This document shows positions 43,062-51,696 of a DNA stretch of 64,000 nucleotides, piece by piece. The translations under genes and the position numbers were made by a program. The notes below the pieces were generated by a model. That model saw only the letters and a list, made by a program, of their open reading frames with translations, was not told the origin of the DNA and made no database searches. The number at the start of each line of letters is the position of its first letter. Positions within the stretch are counted from its first letter, which is position 1. The stretch covers positions 27,478-91,477 of the forward strand of contig JAFZNO010000047.1 in the NCBI GenBank assembly GCA_017552985.1, written 5' to 3'. This stretch comes from Lachnospiraceae bacterium (GTDB lineage Bacteria; Bacillota; Clostridia; Lachnospirales; Lachnospiraceae).

Positions 43062-44624
43062 ATGGCAAAGATTTTGCTGGAAATGAGAAACATCACAAAG
43101 ACGTTCCCCGGCGTAAAAGCACTTGATCAGGTTAATTTGCAGGTGGAAGAGGGAGAGATCCATGCACTCGTTGGAGAAAACGGTGCGGGAAAGTCGACCT
43201 TGATGAATGTTTTGAGCGGAATCTATCCGTATGGGAGTTATGAAGGAGACATTGTCTATGATGGAGAGATCTGTGAATTCCATCAGATCAAGGACAGTGA
43301 ACACAAAGGAATCGTCATCATCCATCAGGAGCTGGCACTGATTCCTTACATGAGCATTGGTGAAAACATGTTCCTGGGTAATGAGCAGGGCAAGAGTTAT
43401 AAGATTAATTGGAATGAAACGTATGCCAAGGCGGCAAAGTATTTGAAAACCGTGGGACTGAAGGAGTCGCCTGAGGTGTTGATCAAAGATATTGGCGTGG
43501 GTAAGCAGCAGCTCGTGGAGATCGCGAAGGCGCTTGCAAAGAATGCAAAGCTCCTGATCCTCGATGAGCCTACGGCATCCCTGAATGAGGAGGATTCCAA
43601 AGCGCTTCTGGATCTGTTGTTACAGTTCAAGAAGGACGGAATGACCTCCATCATCATCTCGCATAAGCTGAATGAGATTTCCTATGTGGCAGACAAGATC
43701 ACCGTCATCCGTGACGGTACCACCATTGAGACGCTGGACAAGGCGACGGATGACGTCTCCGAGCAGCGGATCATCAAGGGAATGGTTGGACGAGAGATCA
43801 ATGACCGTTTCCCGAAGCGTGACAAACAGATCGTGACCGACGAATCCGAAAGAGTCATGATGGAAGTAAAGAATTGGAACGTTGACCATCCCATCTATGC
43901 AGAGCGCAAGGTGGTAAACGACGTCAGCCTGCACGTGTGCAAGGGCGAGGTTGTTGGCATCTACGGACTGATGGGAGCAGGCCGCACGGAGCTTGCCATG
44001 AGTCTCTTTGGAAAGAGCTACGGCAGCAATATCAAGGGCCAGCTGTGGATCAATGGCAAGGAAGTTCACTTGAATACCGTGCAGGAGGCGATCAAACATA
44101 AGCTCGCCTACGTTACGGAAGACCGTAAGGGAAATGGACTGATCCTGAGCAATCCCATCCGCGTGAACACGACGCTGGCGAATCTCGGCGCGATCAGCAA
44201 ACACATGGTGATCGATCGCGACATGGAATACCATGCAGCTGAAACCTATCGGGATAAGCTGAAGACAAAGTGCCCGACCGTGGAGCAGAACGTTGGAAAC
44301 CTTAGTGGCGGTAACCAGCAAAAGGTGTTGCTTGCGAAATGGATGTTCGCGGATCCTGACATATTGATCCTTGACGAGCCGACCAGAGGTATTGACGTCG
44401 GCGCGAAGTATGAGATTTATTGCATTATCAATCAGTTAGTAGCAGAAGGAAAGTCAGTTATCATGATTTCCTCTGAGTTGCCGGAGATTATTGGTATGTG
44501 TGACCGCATCTATATCATGAACGAAGGCAAAATTGTTGGCGAAGTGAACGGAGAAGAGGCTTCCCAGGAATCGATCATGTCTCACATTGTAAGCAATACG
44601 CGTGAGAAAGGAGAACAGAAATGA
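43062..44624 (+). CDS. mmsA: Multiple-monosaccharide ABC transporter ATP-binding protein (two ATPase domains)
   Basis: The 520-residue protein holds two ABC ATPase domains in tandem, as in RbsA/XylG/MmsA (GguA). Domain 1: Walker [20 protein letters not shown], signature region [14 protein letters not shown], Walker [13 protein letters not shown]. Domain 2: [19 protein letters not shown] (degenerate Walker A), [15 protein letters not shown] and [14 protein letters not shown]. As usual in this family, domain 2 lacks the normal Lys in Walker A. It energises sugar import with MmsB. GGGAGG is 10 nt before the ATG, and its end overlaps mmsB by 4 nt (ATGA). Confidence 0.95.
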   Translation: MAKILLEMRNITKTFPGVKALDQVNLQVEEGEIHALVGENGAGKSTLMNVLSGIYPYGSYEGDIVYDGEICEFHQIKDSEHKGIVIIHQELALIPYMSIGENMFLGNEQGKSYKINWNETYAKAAKYLKTVGLKESPEVLIKDIGVGKQQLVEIAKALAKNAKLLILDEPTASLNEEDSKALLDLLLQFKKDGMTSIIISHKLNEISYVADKITVIRDGTTIETLDKATDDVSEQRIIKGMVGREINDRFPKRDKQIVTDESERVMMEVKNWNVDHPIYAERKVVNDVSLHVCKGEVVGIYGLMGAGRTELAMSLFGKSYGSNIKGQLWINGKEVHLNTVQEAIKHKLAYVTEDRKGNGLILSNPIRVNTTLANLGAISKHMVIDRDMEYHAAETYRDKLKTKCPTVEQNVGNLSGGNQQKVLLAKWMFADPDILILDEPTRGIDVGAKYEIYCIINQLVAEGKSVIMISSELPEIIGMCDRIYIMNEGKIVGEVNGEEASQESIMSHIVSNTREKGEQK

Positions 44625-45811
44625 ATAAAGCAAAGACCTTGGAGTTAGTAAAGAAATATACAATGATCATCGTGTTGGTCCTGGTGACGTCCTTTTTCGC
44701 ATGGAGATCTGACGGAGCAATCCTTCTCCCGATGAACGTCAGCAGTTTGATTTCCCAGAATGCGTACGTGTTCATTCTGGCAACGGGTATGTTACTCTGT
44801 ATCCTCACGGGTGGTAACATCGATCTGTCGGTTGGTTCCGTAGTATGTTTTGTCGGTGCTGTCGGCGCAATTCTTATGCAGACCTTCCACGTAAACGTAT
44901 TCGTGACCATTCTGGCAATGTTCGCCGTTGGCGCGCTGATCGGTGCATGGCAGGGTTTCTGGATCGCATTCGTGAGGATTCCTCCTTTTATTGTTACGCT
45001 GGCCGGCATGTTGATCTTCAGAGGATTAAGCAACGCGGTTCTGGACGGCAAGACGATCAACATCAAGAACCAAGAGCTGTTTGTAAAGTTGTTCGGCGGC
45101 GGAGCTAACTGCTACATTCCGGATTTCTTCCATGGGAACGGATTCAATATCACCTGTATGGTGGCAGGCGTTGTGGCAGTAGTCATCTACGTTCTCCTTC
45201 AGGTAAAGAACTATATTAGCAGGAAGAAAAAGGGTTATGAGACTGGCAACCTGGCCGGCATCATTGCAAAGACGGTTGCGATCTGCGCAGTCATTTTGGT
45301 ATTCTGCTATAAGCTTGCATTACACAAGGGCATTCCCAGCGTTCTGGTATGGGTATTGGTAGTCGTTCTGGTTTACGGTTTCATCACCTCCAACACCACT
45401 GTTGGCCGTCACTTCTATGCAGTGGGCGGTAACGAGAAGGCAACCAAGCTTTCCGGTATCAACACCAACAGAGTATACTTCCTTGCATACATGAACATGG
45501 GCTTCCTGTCCGCACTGGCAGGCATGGTTACCATCGCCCGCATGACGGCATCACAGCCTACCCTCGGTACCAACTACGAGATGGACGCCATCGCATCCTG
45601 TTTCATCGGCGGTGCTTCCGCATACGGCGGAATCGGTACGGTTCCCGGCGTTATCATCGGTGCATTCCTGATGGGTGTCATCAACCTCGGCATGTTCCTG
45701 ATGGGTGCTAACGCAGACCTTCAGAAGATCGTAAAAGGCCTTGTACTTTTGGCAGCAGTTATCTTCGACGTTGTTTCCAAGAGAGGCGGCAAATTCATCG
45801 CTAAAAACTAA
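44621..45811 (+). CDS. mmsB: Multiple-monosaccharide ABC transporter permease
   Basis: The 396-residue membrane protein belongs to the branched/monosaccharide permease family (BPD_transp_2). It has about ten hydrophobic segments and family motifs [21 protein letters not shown] (about residues 65-85), [41 protein letters not shown] and [35 protein letters not shown]. It forms the channel with MmsA. Start and stop overlap tightly with mmsA, and a terminator follows. Confidence 0.95.
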   Translation: MNKAKTLELVKKYTMIIVLVLVTSFFAWRSDGAILLPMNVSSLISQNAYVFILATGMLLCILTGGNIDLSVGSVVCFVGAVGAILMQTFHVNVFVTILAMFAVGALIGAWQGFWIAFVRIPPFIVTLAGMLIFRGLSNAVLDGKTINIKNQELFVKLFGGGANCYIPDFFHGNGFNITCMVAGVVAVVIYVLLQVKNYISRKKKGYETGNLAGIIAKTVAICAVILVFCYKLALHKGIPSVLVWVLVVVLVYGFITSNTTVGRHFYAVGGNEKATKLSGINTNRVYFLAYMNMGFLSALAGMVTIARMTASQPTLGTNYEMDAIASCFIGGASAYGGIGTVPGVIIGAFLMGVINLGMFLMGANADLQKIVKGLVLLAAVIFDVVSKRGGKFIAKN

Positions 45812-45837
45812 TCTTCTCCTCCCAGATTTACAAAAAG

Positions 45838-45867
45838 CCTTCCTGCCACCGGCAGGGAGGTTTTTTT
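45838..45867 (+). terminator. Intrinsic terminator after mmsB
   Basis: A 10-bp stem CCTTCCTGCC (45838-45847) and GGCAGGGAGG (45851-45860) with a 3-nt loop, followed by seven T. Confidence 0.93.
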
Positions 45868-45937
45868 GCACCATGGGGACGTGACGGTAGACGTGGCCCC
45901 GTGACACATGGTAGTATGGAGGGAGAGGAAAGGCGAG

Positions 45938-46654
45938 GTGAAGGACGTGGAAGAAGGCAGGCAGTTAAAGATCATAGCGCGGATCCATACGGATTTTGCA
46001 ACGAAATTTGGAGTGCCGAGGCAGAGCGGCCTGGTGGAGGAGCTGACGGCGGAGATCGTGTTTGAGCCGGAGTACCGGCAGCAGGAGGCTTTTATGGGGC
46101 TGGAAGAATATTCGCATCTGTGGCTCCTTTGGGATTTCTCTGAGGTTCGGCGCGAAAACTGGACGGCCACGGTGCATCCGCCAAGACTTGGCGGAAAGGA
46201 AAAGCGCGGCGTTTTTGCGACGAGATCGCCATTCCGGCCCAATCCCATCGGACTTTCCTGCGTGAAGCTCTTGGAGGTTGTCACGGAGGGAGCGGACGCG
46301 CCCAAACTCATCGTTGCGGGTGCGGACCTCATGGACGGCACTCCCATCTACGACGTTAAGCCCTACCTGCCCTATGCGGACGCCATTCCGCAGGCGAGGG
46401 GCGGATTCGGAGAGGAACATAAAGGGGACGGAATCGAAGTGAGCTTTCCGGAAGAACTGTTAAACAGATTCCCCGAGGAGAAGAGAAAGGCAGTTCTGGC
46501 AACGCTGGCTCAGGATCCCCGGGCGGCTTATCACAAGCAGCCGGACTACGTCTACGGCATGGCGTTTGCAGGCTGGGACGTGAGGTTTACGGCGGAGAAC
46601 GGAAAACTGGTAGTGAAGGACGTAGTGCCCGGTGGTACTCGGAACGTAAAATAA
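45938..46654 (+). CDS. trmO: TsaA/TrmO-family tRNA t6A37 N6-methyltransferase
   Basis: TrmO methylates N6 of threonylcarbamoyl-adenosine at position 37 of tRNA-Thr. The product (238 residues from this start) has the TsaA beta-barrel motifs: ARIHTDFATKFGVPRQSGLVEELTAEIVFEPEY, GLEEYSHLWLLWDFS, KRGVFATRSPFRPNPIGLSCVKLLEV (the family hallmark) and GADLMDGTPIYDVKPYLPYAD. A C-terminal extension follows, with DPRAAYHKQPDYVYGMAFAGWDVRF as in longer TrmO forms. The start is uncertain: GTG 45938 (GAGGAAAGG 5 nt upstream) is preferred to ATG 45908, which has no ribosome site. Confidence 0.9.
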   Translation: MKDVEEGRQLKIIARIHTDFATKFGVPRQSGLVEELTAEIVFEPEYRQQEAFMGLEEYSHLWLLWDFSEVRRENWTATVHPPRLGGKEKRGVFATRSPFRPNPIGLSCVKLLEVVTEGADAPKLIVAGADLMDGTPIYDVKPYLPYADAIPQARGGFGEEHKGDGIEVSFPEELLNRFPEEKRKAVLATLAQDPRAAYHKQPDYVYGMAFAGWDVRFTAENGKLVVKDVVPGGTRNVK

Positions 46655-46683
46655 TGCCATGAGCGGCGAAAAAACCTCAGGAC

Positions 46684-47229
46684 GTGGCAGGGTTTGTGAC
46701 CGCGGTGAAGGAGGAAGCCCTTCGGTTTGCCAAGGATTTTATTGGCGAGGTCTTTACCTCCGGCAACGACGTCCTTAGGAAAAGCCCCGTCAGAAGGGCA
46801 ACGTGGGAAGTCGTGCGGACGGACGAAAAGACGCTGATTACATCCATTGGCAGCGTAAGGTATGAAAAGACGCTGTTTAAGAACAAGAAGTCCGGCGAGC
46901 GAAGATACCTTGTTGACGCGGCAATGGATATCGACTCCCACGAAAGGATCAGCGAGGATGCCGTGGCGCAGATGCTGGAGGAGAGCGTACAGACCTGTTA
47001 CAGGAAGGGCGGCGACATGCTGGAACTGGCAAGGTACCAGAAACAGGTTTTGCCGAAGGCGGTTGGCGAAGAAGAACTCGTGTTGTCAGCCGGTCAGATG
47101 TACCATGACGAGGTAAACAGGAATCCCAAGTGGGCAAAGTATGCCGAGAGGATGCAGGTTCAGGTGTCGCCTCAGATCAAGAAGATGCTTGCCATTGGCA
47201 TGCACGATTTTATCTGGACGTTGCGATAA
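46684..47229 (+). pseudogene. Collapsed ISLre2-family (UPF0236) transposase: N- and C-terminal parts joined, middle deleted
   Basis: The 181-residue frame combines what looks like the N-terminal part of an ISLre2 transposase (TLITSIGSVRYEKTLFKNKKSGERRYLVD and HERISEDAVAQMLEESVQTCYRKGG) with its extreme C-terminal part (GGDMLELARYQKQVLPKAVG and MYHDEVNRNPKWAKYAERM). Full family members are about 450-500 residues. The catalytic middle, about 280 residues, is missing and the two ends are joined in frame at GG-DMLEL. No good ribosome site precedes GTG 46684, and the normal first 20-25 residues are also absent. The fragment is therefore inactive. No terminal inverted repeats could be assigned. Family assignment is from memory. 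Confidence 0.75.
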
Positions 47230-47342
47230 ACGGGAAAAAGTGGTATTGTGGGAAAAAGAGTCTGACAACGCACGTCACAAGGGGCACCTCTGCCCGATTA
47301 AATCCTACAGTAAGTTTACGCCGCCAAAACATCAGTATTGTC

Positions 47343-47372
47343 TTGACGTATTAATGAACATAGGTATATCAT
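47343..47372 (+). promoter_or_regulatory. Promoter of the double-glycine peptide gene
   Basis: TTGACG (47343-47348) with TATCAT (47367-47372, spacer 18) or TATATC (47365-47370, spacer 16), about 50 bases before the start codon. Confidence 0.7.
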
Positions 47373-47422
47373 AAAAATGCAACATGATTTGCGCATAAAA
47401 TATTTTATACAGGAGGGGAATT

Positions 47423-47632
47423 ATGTTAAAAAAGTTATCGGATTTTGATTTGGTAAAGATAAACGGAGGAATAATAGATAGTCATTATTCCATTATCAGA
47501 AATACTATGAGTGTTGATATAGGAGATAGTGGAAGGATGAATAAACCGACTAATGCCCGAAGTGTTGCTCCGAATTATGGTGAAAGAAGCTTGCAAAGAT
47601 ATAATAATTATCTTTCTTTGGGACATTATTAA
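47423..47632 (+). CDS. Small secreted peptide with double-glycine leader (bacteriocin or signal peptide candidate)
   Basis: The 69-residue product starts with MLKKLSDFDLVKINGG, a good match to the double-glycine leaders recognised by peptidase-containing (C39) ABC exporters (LSxxELxxIxGG pattern). Cleavage after Gly16 would release a 53-residue peptide that is polar, rich in Ser, Asn, Tyr and Arg, and without Cys. It does not resemble a hydrophobic pore-forming bacteriocin. AGGAGGGG lies 6-13 nt before the ATG. The gene has its own promoter and terminator and is clearly more AT-rich than its neighbours, suggesting recent acquisition. No exporter or immunity gene is nearby. Function unknown. 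Confidence 0.8.
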   Translation: MLKKLSDFDLVKINGGIIDSHYSIIRNTMSVDIGDSGRMNKPTNARSVAPNYGERSLQRYNNYLSLGHY

Positions 47633-47641
47633 GCAAGGAGT

Positions 47642-47677
47642 AAAAAGCCTCTAAGGTTTTCAGATTAGGGGCTTTTT
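47642..47677 (+). terminator. Intrinsic terminator after the peptide gene
   Basis: A 13-bp stem AAAAAGCCTCTAA (47642-47654) and TTAGGGGCTTTTT (47665-47677), including one G-U pair, with trailing T. Confidence 0.9.
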
Positions 47678-47756
47678 TGATTTGGGGAATTCTTATGAAA
47701 AACAGATTTATTGACAACTGAAACCGCGAGTTTTGACAACAAGTTTGGGAAACATA

Positions 47757-47785
47757 TTGACTTTTTCGGGTTTCCTAACTATAAT
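47757..47785 (+). promoter_or_regulatory. Promoter of the oligopeptide transporter operon
   Basis: TTGACT (47757-47762) and TATAAT (47780-47785), spacer 17 bases. The leader would be about 215 nt. The 375-bp gap from 47633 to 48007 otherwise holds the peptide-gene terminator and no recognised gene; additional TTGACA strings at 47711 and 47733 lack matching -10 boxes. Confidence 0.75.
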
Positions 47786-48007
47786 ATTTATGTTACGTGC
47801 GTTATCTGCCTATATGACGTTTACTTGCATTGGATTCTTACGATGATGAAGGAATTCAATGCCCTTTTTATTTTGCAGGCCGTTTTAACGGGGTGAAGTG
47901 TTAACACAGTAATACGTTGAATGGAATTTGCAGAATAAAGGTAAACGTCATAGAGGCAGGGCGCAAAAAACTAAATATCTATATCGAGAGGAGTAGGTAA
48001 CGAAGTT

Positions 48008-50596
48008 ATGAAGAAGAAAGTATTAAGCATTCTGCTGGCTTCTGCCATGGTTCTGAGCCTTGCTTCCTGTAGCAATCAAGGCGCGGGCGGCGAGAGTTCC
48101 GGATCAGAAGAGACCGGCAGCAGCGAAGTAACCGAGAGCTCTCAGGGTGGCGGAGACATTGACGTTACGCCTTCAGAGGACTCTGACGAGTGGACGGTGG
48201 ATTATGCAAATAACACCGTTTACGCAGGCAGTGCGGATCTCAAGACCGGCAGCGGCAGTTCAGGAACCCTGAATTACAACATTTATGCCGGCGAGAACGG
48301 AAAGGATTATACGGATCCCAAGGTATATACCTTCCATGATTACACCGCAGGAATGACGAACATGAAGTGGTCCACCCATACTTGGGAAACCGCAGATGAT
48401 TCCTACGTACTTGGATTCATCAGCCAGGGCTTCTATGATTTTGTTCTGAATTCCACGAAGGACAGCTGGGCAATCACCTGCGAGATGGCTGCAAAGCTTC
48501 CTGAGGACGTTACGGCTGACTTTGTTGGTCAGTATGGCATTAAGTCCGGCGATAAGGCTAAGGCATTCAAGGTTGCCCTTAACCCGGATGCATGCTGGGA
48601 AGATGGTACGCCCATCAATGCTGACAGCTACATGTATTCTTATAAAGAGCTTCTTGATCCCGTAATGCTGAACAGACGTGCAGATTCCCTGTACGCTGGT
48701 GATTTCGAGATCTATGGCGCAAAGGCATATTTCTATCAGGGCAGCGAGGCGTTTGGCGCGATCGGCATGCCCGTTAGTGATTGGCTTGCTGCAGGCGGAG
48801 ATGCTTCCACTCTGTACGTTGACATGAGCTTCTGGGGCGTAACCGCAGCAGACGGTTCCAATTACGCATCCGTAACGGATGACACCATGGTTCGTGACGA
48901 GGCAGTTGAAGATGAGACTGCTGACGAAGCATACGTATCCGCAAAGTATCTGTATGACACCTATCTTGGCGCAGGCTGCCCTTACGAGGCTTATTCCGAG
49001 CAGTATCTTGGAACGCTTGAGAAGTATGAGGACGGATATCCCTTCGAGAACGTTGGTATCGTAAAGACTGGTGAGTACGAGCTGGTATTCATCACCACGA
49101 CCTCCATCGATCAGTGGGAGTACTACGTTCCTTACAACCTGGGCGGCGTATACCTTGTTTATCCTGAACTGTGGGAGAAGTGCAAGACTTACTTCAACTC
49201 TCAGGGCGCAAAGGTAAAGGCTGATTCCGCTGACATCGCAAGCATCACCACCAACTATTGTACGGATGCTGCGACCACCATGTCCTTTGGTCCTTATCGT
49301 CTGGCTTACTTCGAGTTGGACAAGCAGATGACCTTCGAGAGAAACGAGAACTGGTATGGTTACAAAGATGGAAAGCACAAAGGTCAGTACCAGACCGACG
49401 TGATCTCCACGCAGGTAATCGGCGAGCAGGCTACCGCGCTTCTGGCATTCCAGAAGGGTGAGATCGACAACGTAACCCTGGTGGCTGCAAACATGGCAAC
49501 CTATGGTTCCAGCGATTACATCAGATATACCCCTCAGTCCTACACCACGAAGCTTTCCTTCAATACCGACGTTACCAAGACGACGGAGAGAGGAACCCAG
49601 ATCATGTGCAATCCTACGTTCCGTAAGGCATTTGCACTTGCCATCGACAGAAACAAATTCGCAAGCTCCTATACTGCAGCAGGTTCCGCAGGTTACGGTC
49701 TTCTGAACTATCTGTACGTATATGATCCCTTCACCGGCGAGACCTATCGTGATACCGACGGCGGTAAGGAAGCCCTGGTTCATCTGTATGGCCTGACCTA
49801 CGGTGATGACGGTGATTACGATGATCTTGACGAGGCATATGAGGCAATTACCGGTTATGACATTGAACTCGCACAGAAGCTGATGAAGCAGGCATATGAC
49901 GAGTGCGTTGCATCCAAGCTATATGACGGAAGCTCCAAGGTAGAGATCGAGCTTCGCGTATATCAGGGAGACGATACCTACGTTCAGATGTTCAACTACT
50001 TAAAGGACGCTCTTGAGAACGCATGCAAGGGCAGCGGCTTCGAGGGCAAGGTTACCATGACCATGACCGTTGACGCTGATTACTATGAGACCAACTACTC
50101 CGGCGGCGCAGACATGATCTTCACCACTTGGGGCGGTGCTGCATATTCTCCTTGGACCATGCTGTATCAGTGCTACTGTGACGCATCCGATGGAAGCGGC
50201 CAGCAGATGGAGTACGGCTTTGATACTTCCAAGATCAACGTTACCATGAACCTTAGCGGAGATAAGTATACTGCAAGCCTTCAGACTTGGGCTCTTTGGG
50301 CAAACGGCGACGTGAACACCAAGATCCAGTCCGATAACAACAAGACGCTTGCTAGTTTCGGTGAGTACGATTCCGAGACCAAGGCAAAGATCTTTGGTAA
50401 GCTTGAGTATGCATACCTTTCCTTCTTTACCACGACTCCCATTTACTATCGTAACGCTGGTAGCCTGGTATCCCAGAAGGGTGATTATGCCGTGAAGCAG
50501 TACATCGACATGATCGAGTTTGGCGGATTACGTTTCTACACCTACGCTTATGATGATGAAGCATGGGAAGGCGTAAGAAATAATCTGACCTACTAA
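48008..50596 (+). CDS. oppA: Oligopeptide-type ABC transporter substrate-binding lipoprotein, very large
   Basis: The 862-residue lipoprotein has signal MKKKVLSILLASAMVLSLAS and lipobox ASC (Cys near residue 21), followed by a Ser/Gly/Glu-rich linker. The type II binding fold of the family 5 extracellular solute-binding proteins is visible: AFKVALNPDACWEDGTPINADSYMYSYKELLDP (typical DGTPxTADD-like motif), SFGPYRLAYFELDKQMTFERNENWYG, NPTFRKAFALAIDRNKF and the C-terminal part. Usual OppA proteins are 530-600 residues. The extra length includes segments around 48780-49060 and 49690-49870. It is first in the opp operon, and a strong intercistronic hairpin follows. Likely ligands are peptides, inferred from family and partners. 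Confidence 0.9.
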   Translation: MKKKVLSILLASAMVLSLASCSNQGAGGESSGSEETGSSEVTESSQGGGDIDVTPSEDSDEWTVDYANNTVYAGSADLKTGSGSSGTLNYNIYAGENGKDYTDPKVYTFHDYTAGMTNMKWSTHTWETADDSYVLGFISQGFYDFVLNSTKDSWAITCEMAAKLPEDVTADFVGQYGIKSGDKAKAFKVALNPDACWEDGTPINADSYMYSYKELLDPVMLNRRADSLYAGDFEIYGAKAYFYQGSEAFGAIGMPVSDWLAAGGDASTLYVDMSFWGVTAADGSNYASVTDDTMVRDEAVEDETADEAYVSAKYLYDTYLGAGCPYEAYSEQYLGTLEKYEDGYPFENVGIVKTGEYELVFITTTSIDQWEYYVPYNLGGVYLVYPELWEKCKTYFNSQGAKVKADSADIASITTNYCTDAATTMSFGPYRLAYFELDKQMTFERNENWYGYKDGKHKGQYQTDVISTQVIGEQATALLAFQKGEIDNVTLVAANMATYGSSDYIRYTPQSYTTKLSFNTDVTKTTERGTQIMCNPTFRKAFALAIDRNKFASSYTAAGSAGYGLLNYLYVYDPFTGETYRDTDGGKEALVHLYGLTYGDDGDYDDLDEAYEAITGYDIELAQKLMKQAYDECVASKLYDGSSKVEIELRVYQGDDTYVQMFNYLKDALENACKGSGFEGKVTMTMTVDADYYETNYSGGADMIFTTWGGAAYSPWTMLYQCYCDASDGSGQQMEYGFDTSKINVTMNLSGDKYTASLQTWALWANGDVNTKIQSDNNKTLASFGEYDSETKAKIFGKLEYAYLSFFTTTPIYYRNAGSLVSQKGDYAVKQYIDMIEFGGLRFYTYAYDDEAWEGVRNNLTY

Positions 50597-50620
50597 TTTT
50601 AGCTTTAGAATTGATTGTCA

Positions 50621-50695
50621 CAGGCAAGGAAAGCCTTGCCTGTGGCTTATCGTACGCGCGTGAGCTTTCGCAGGAGTTCGCGCCCGTACGATAAG
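50621..50695 (+). promoter_or_regulatory. Intercistronic hairpins between oppA and oppB
   Basis: There are two stems: CAGGCAAGG (50621-50629) with CCTTGCCTG (50634-50642), and CTTATCGTACG (50646-50656) with CGTACGATAAG (50685-50695). No T run follows. They likely stabilise the oppA message relative to the permease genes. Confidence 0.8.
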
Positions 50696-50716
50696 TCAGT
50701 AAGAAAAAAAGGAGAG

Positions 50717-51691
50717 ATGTCAAGAGCTATGCGAACTCTGAAATACGTCATTAAGAGAATCCTTTTGATGATCATGACCTACGTTATCATCATGACCATC
50801 TGCTTTGTGTTAATCAAAATGTTGCCGCTTCCCGCCGTCAGGGAAATGGGGAAGGACATTAACCTGATTTTGGCAAAGCGTGAGGCCATGGGTTATAACA
50901 AACCCATTCTCGTTCAATATTTCCTGTTCTGGAAGAATTTATTGCTTTACGGGGATTTCGGCCTCGGAGAGCAGATGTACGTTGGACAGGACGTCATGAA
51001 GATCATGCTTCAAAAGATCCCTTATTCCGTTACGGTCAATCTGTATTCCATTCTGATTGCCGTTCCTTTGGGCATTATGTTTGGTATCTATGCGGCGCTG
51101 AAGAAGAATAAGTGGCAGGATCACTTTATTTCTACGCTGGTCATGGTTTTTATTTCCGTACCATCCTTCGTGTACGCATTCGTCGTACAATATTTCCTTT
51201 GCTTTAAGACCGGTTGGTTTTCATTGACGGCAGCGTCAAGGGAGACGACGCCGTTCATCAGCCTTGCCATGTTCAAATCCATGTTCCCGGCAGTCATTTC
51301 CATGGCATTTAGTACGATTGCGGGACTTTGCCGTTTTACGAGGGCGGAGTTGGCCGAGGTGCTTACCAGCGATTATCTGCTTCTGGCGAGAACCAAGGGA
51401 CTGACAAAAAGGCAGGCAATCATCAGGCATGCAATGCGTAACGCGATGGTGCCGATCCTGCCCATGATCCTTGGCGAATTCATTGGCATCCTTGGCGGTT
51501 CCCTGATCATCGAAAAAATCTTTTCCATTCCAGGCATTGGAGCATTGTTCCTGACTTCCATAGGACTGAGGGATTACAATTTCTTCATGGCCCTGAACAT
51601 GTTCTATACGCTCATCGGTCTGGTGGGCAACCTGATCGTGGATCTGAGCTATGGATTTATAGATCCCAGAATTAAGATGGGCGAGAGGTGA
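50717..51691 (+). CDS. oppB: Oligopeptide ABC transporter permease OppB
   Basis: The 324-residue protein has an N-terminal TM segment (RILLMIMTYVIIMTICFVLI), an extracytoplasmic loop and the binding-protein-dependent permease domain (SVTVNLYSILIAVPLGIMFGIYAAL; the EAA-like loop RAELAEVLTSDYLLLARTKGLTKRQAIIRHAMRNAMVPI). It has about six TM segments and normal length for OppB. ATG 50717 follows AAGGAG closely (2 nt spacing); ATG 50729 (MRTLKYVIKR) is an alternative at 14 nt. It overlaps the oppC region, ending at 51691. Confidence 0.93.
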   Translation: MSRAMRTLKYVIKRILLMIMTYVIIMTICFVLIKMLPLPAVREMGKDINLILAKREAMGYNKPILVQYFLFWKNLLLYGDFGLGEQMYVGQDVMKIMLQKIPYSVTVNLYSILIAVPLGIMFGIYAALKKNKWQDHFISTLVMVFISVPSFVYAFVVQYFLCFKTGWFSLTAASRETTPFISLAMFKSMFPAVISMAFSTIAGLCRFTRAELAEVLTSDYLLLARTKGLTKRQAIIRHAMRNAMVPILPMILGEFIGILGGSLIIEKIFSIPGIGALFLTSIGLRDYNFFMALNMFYTLIGLVGNLIVDLSYGFIDPRIKMGER

Positions 51692-51696
51692 TGACG

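Noticed and set aside
47711-47896. 61-residue ORF starting with TTG
   Set aside because: It has no ribosome site, its composition is not protein-like, and a strong promoter (47757-47785) lies inside it.
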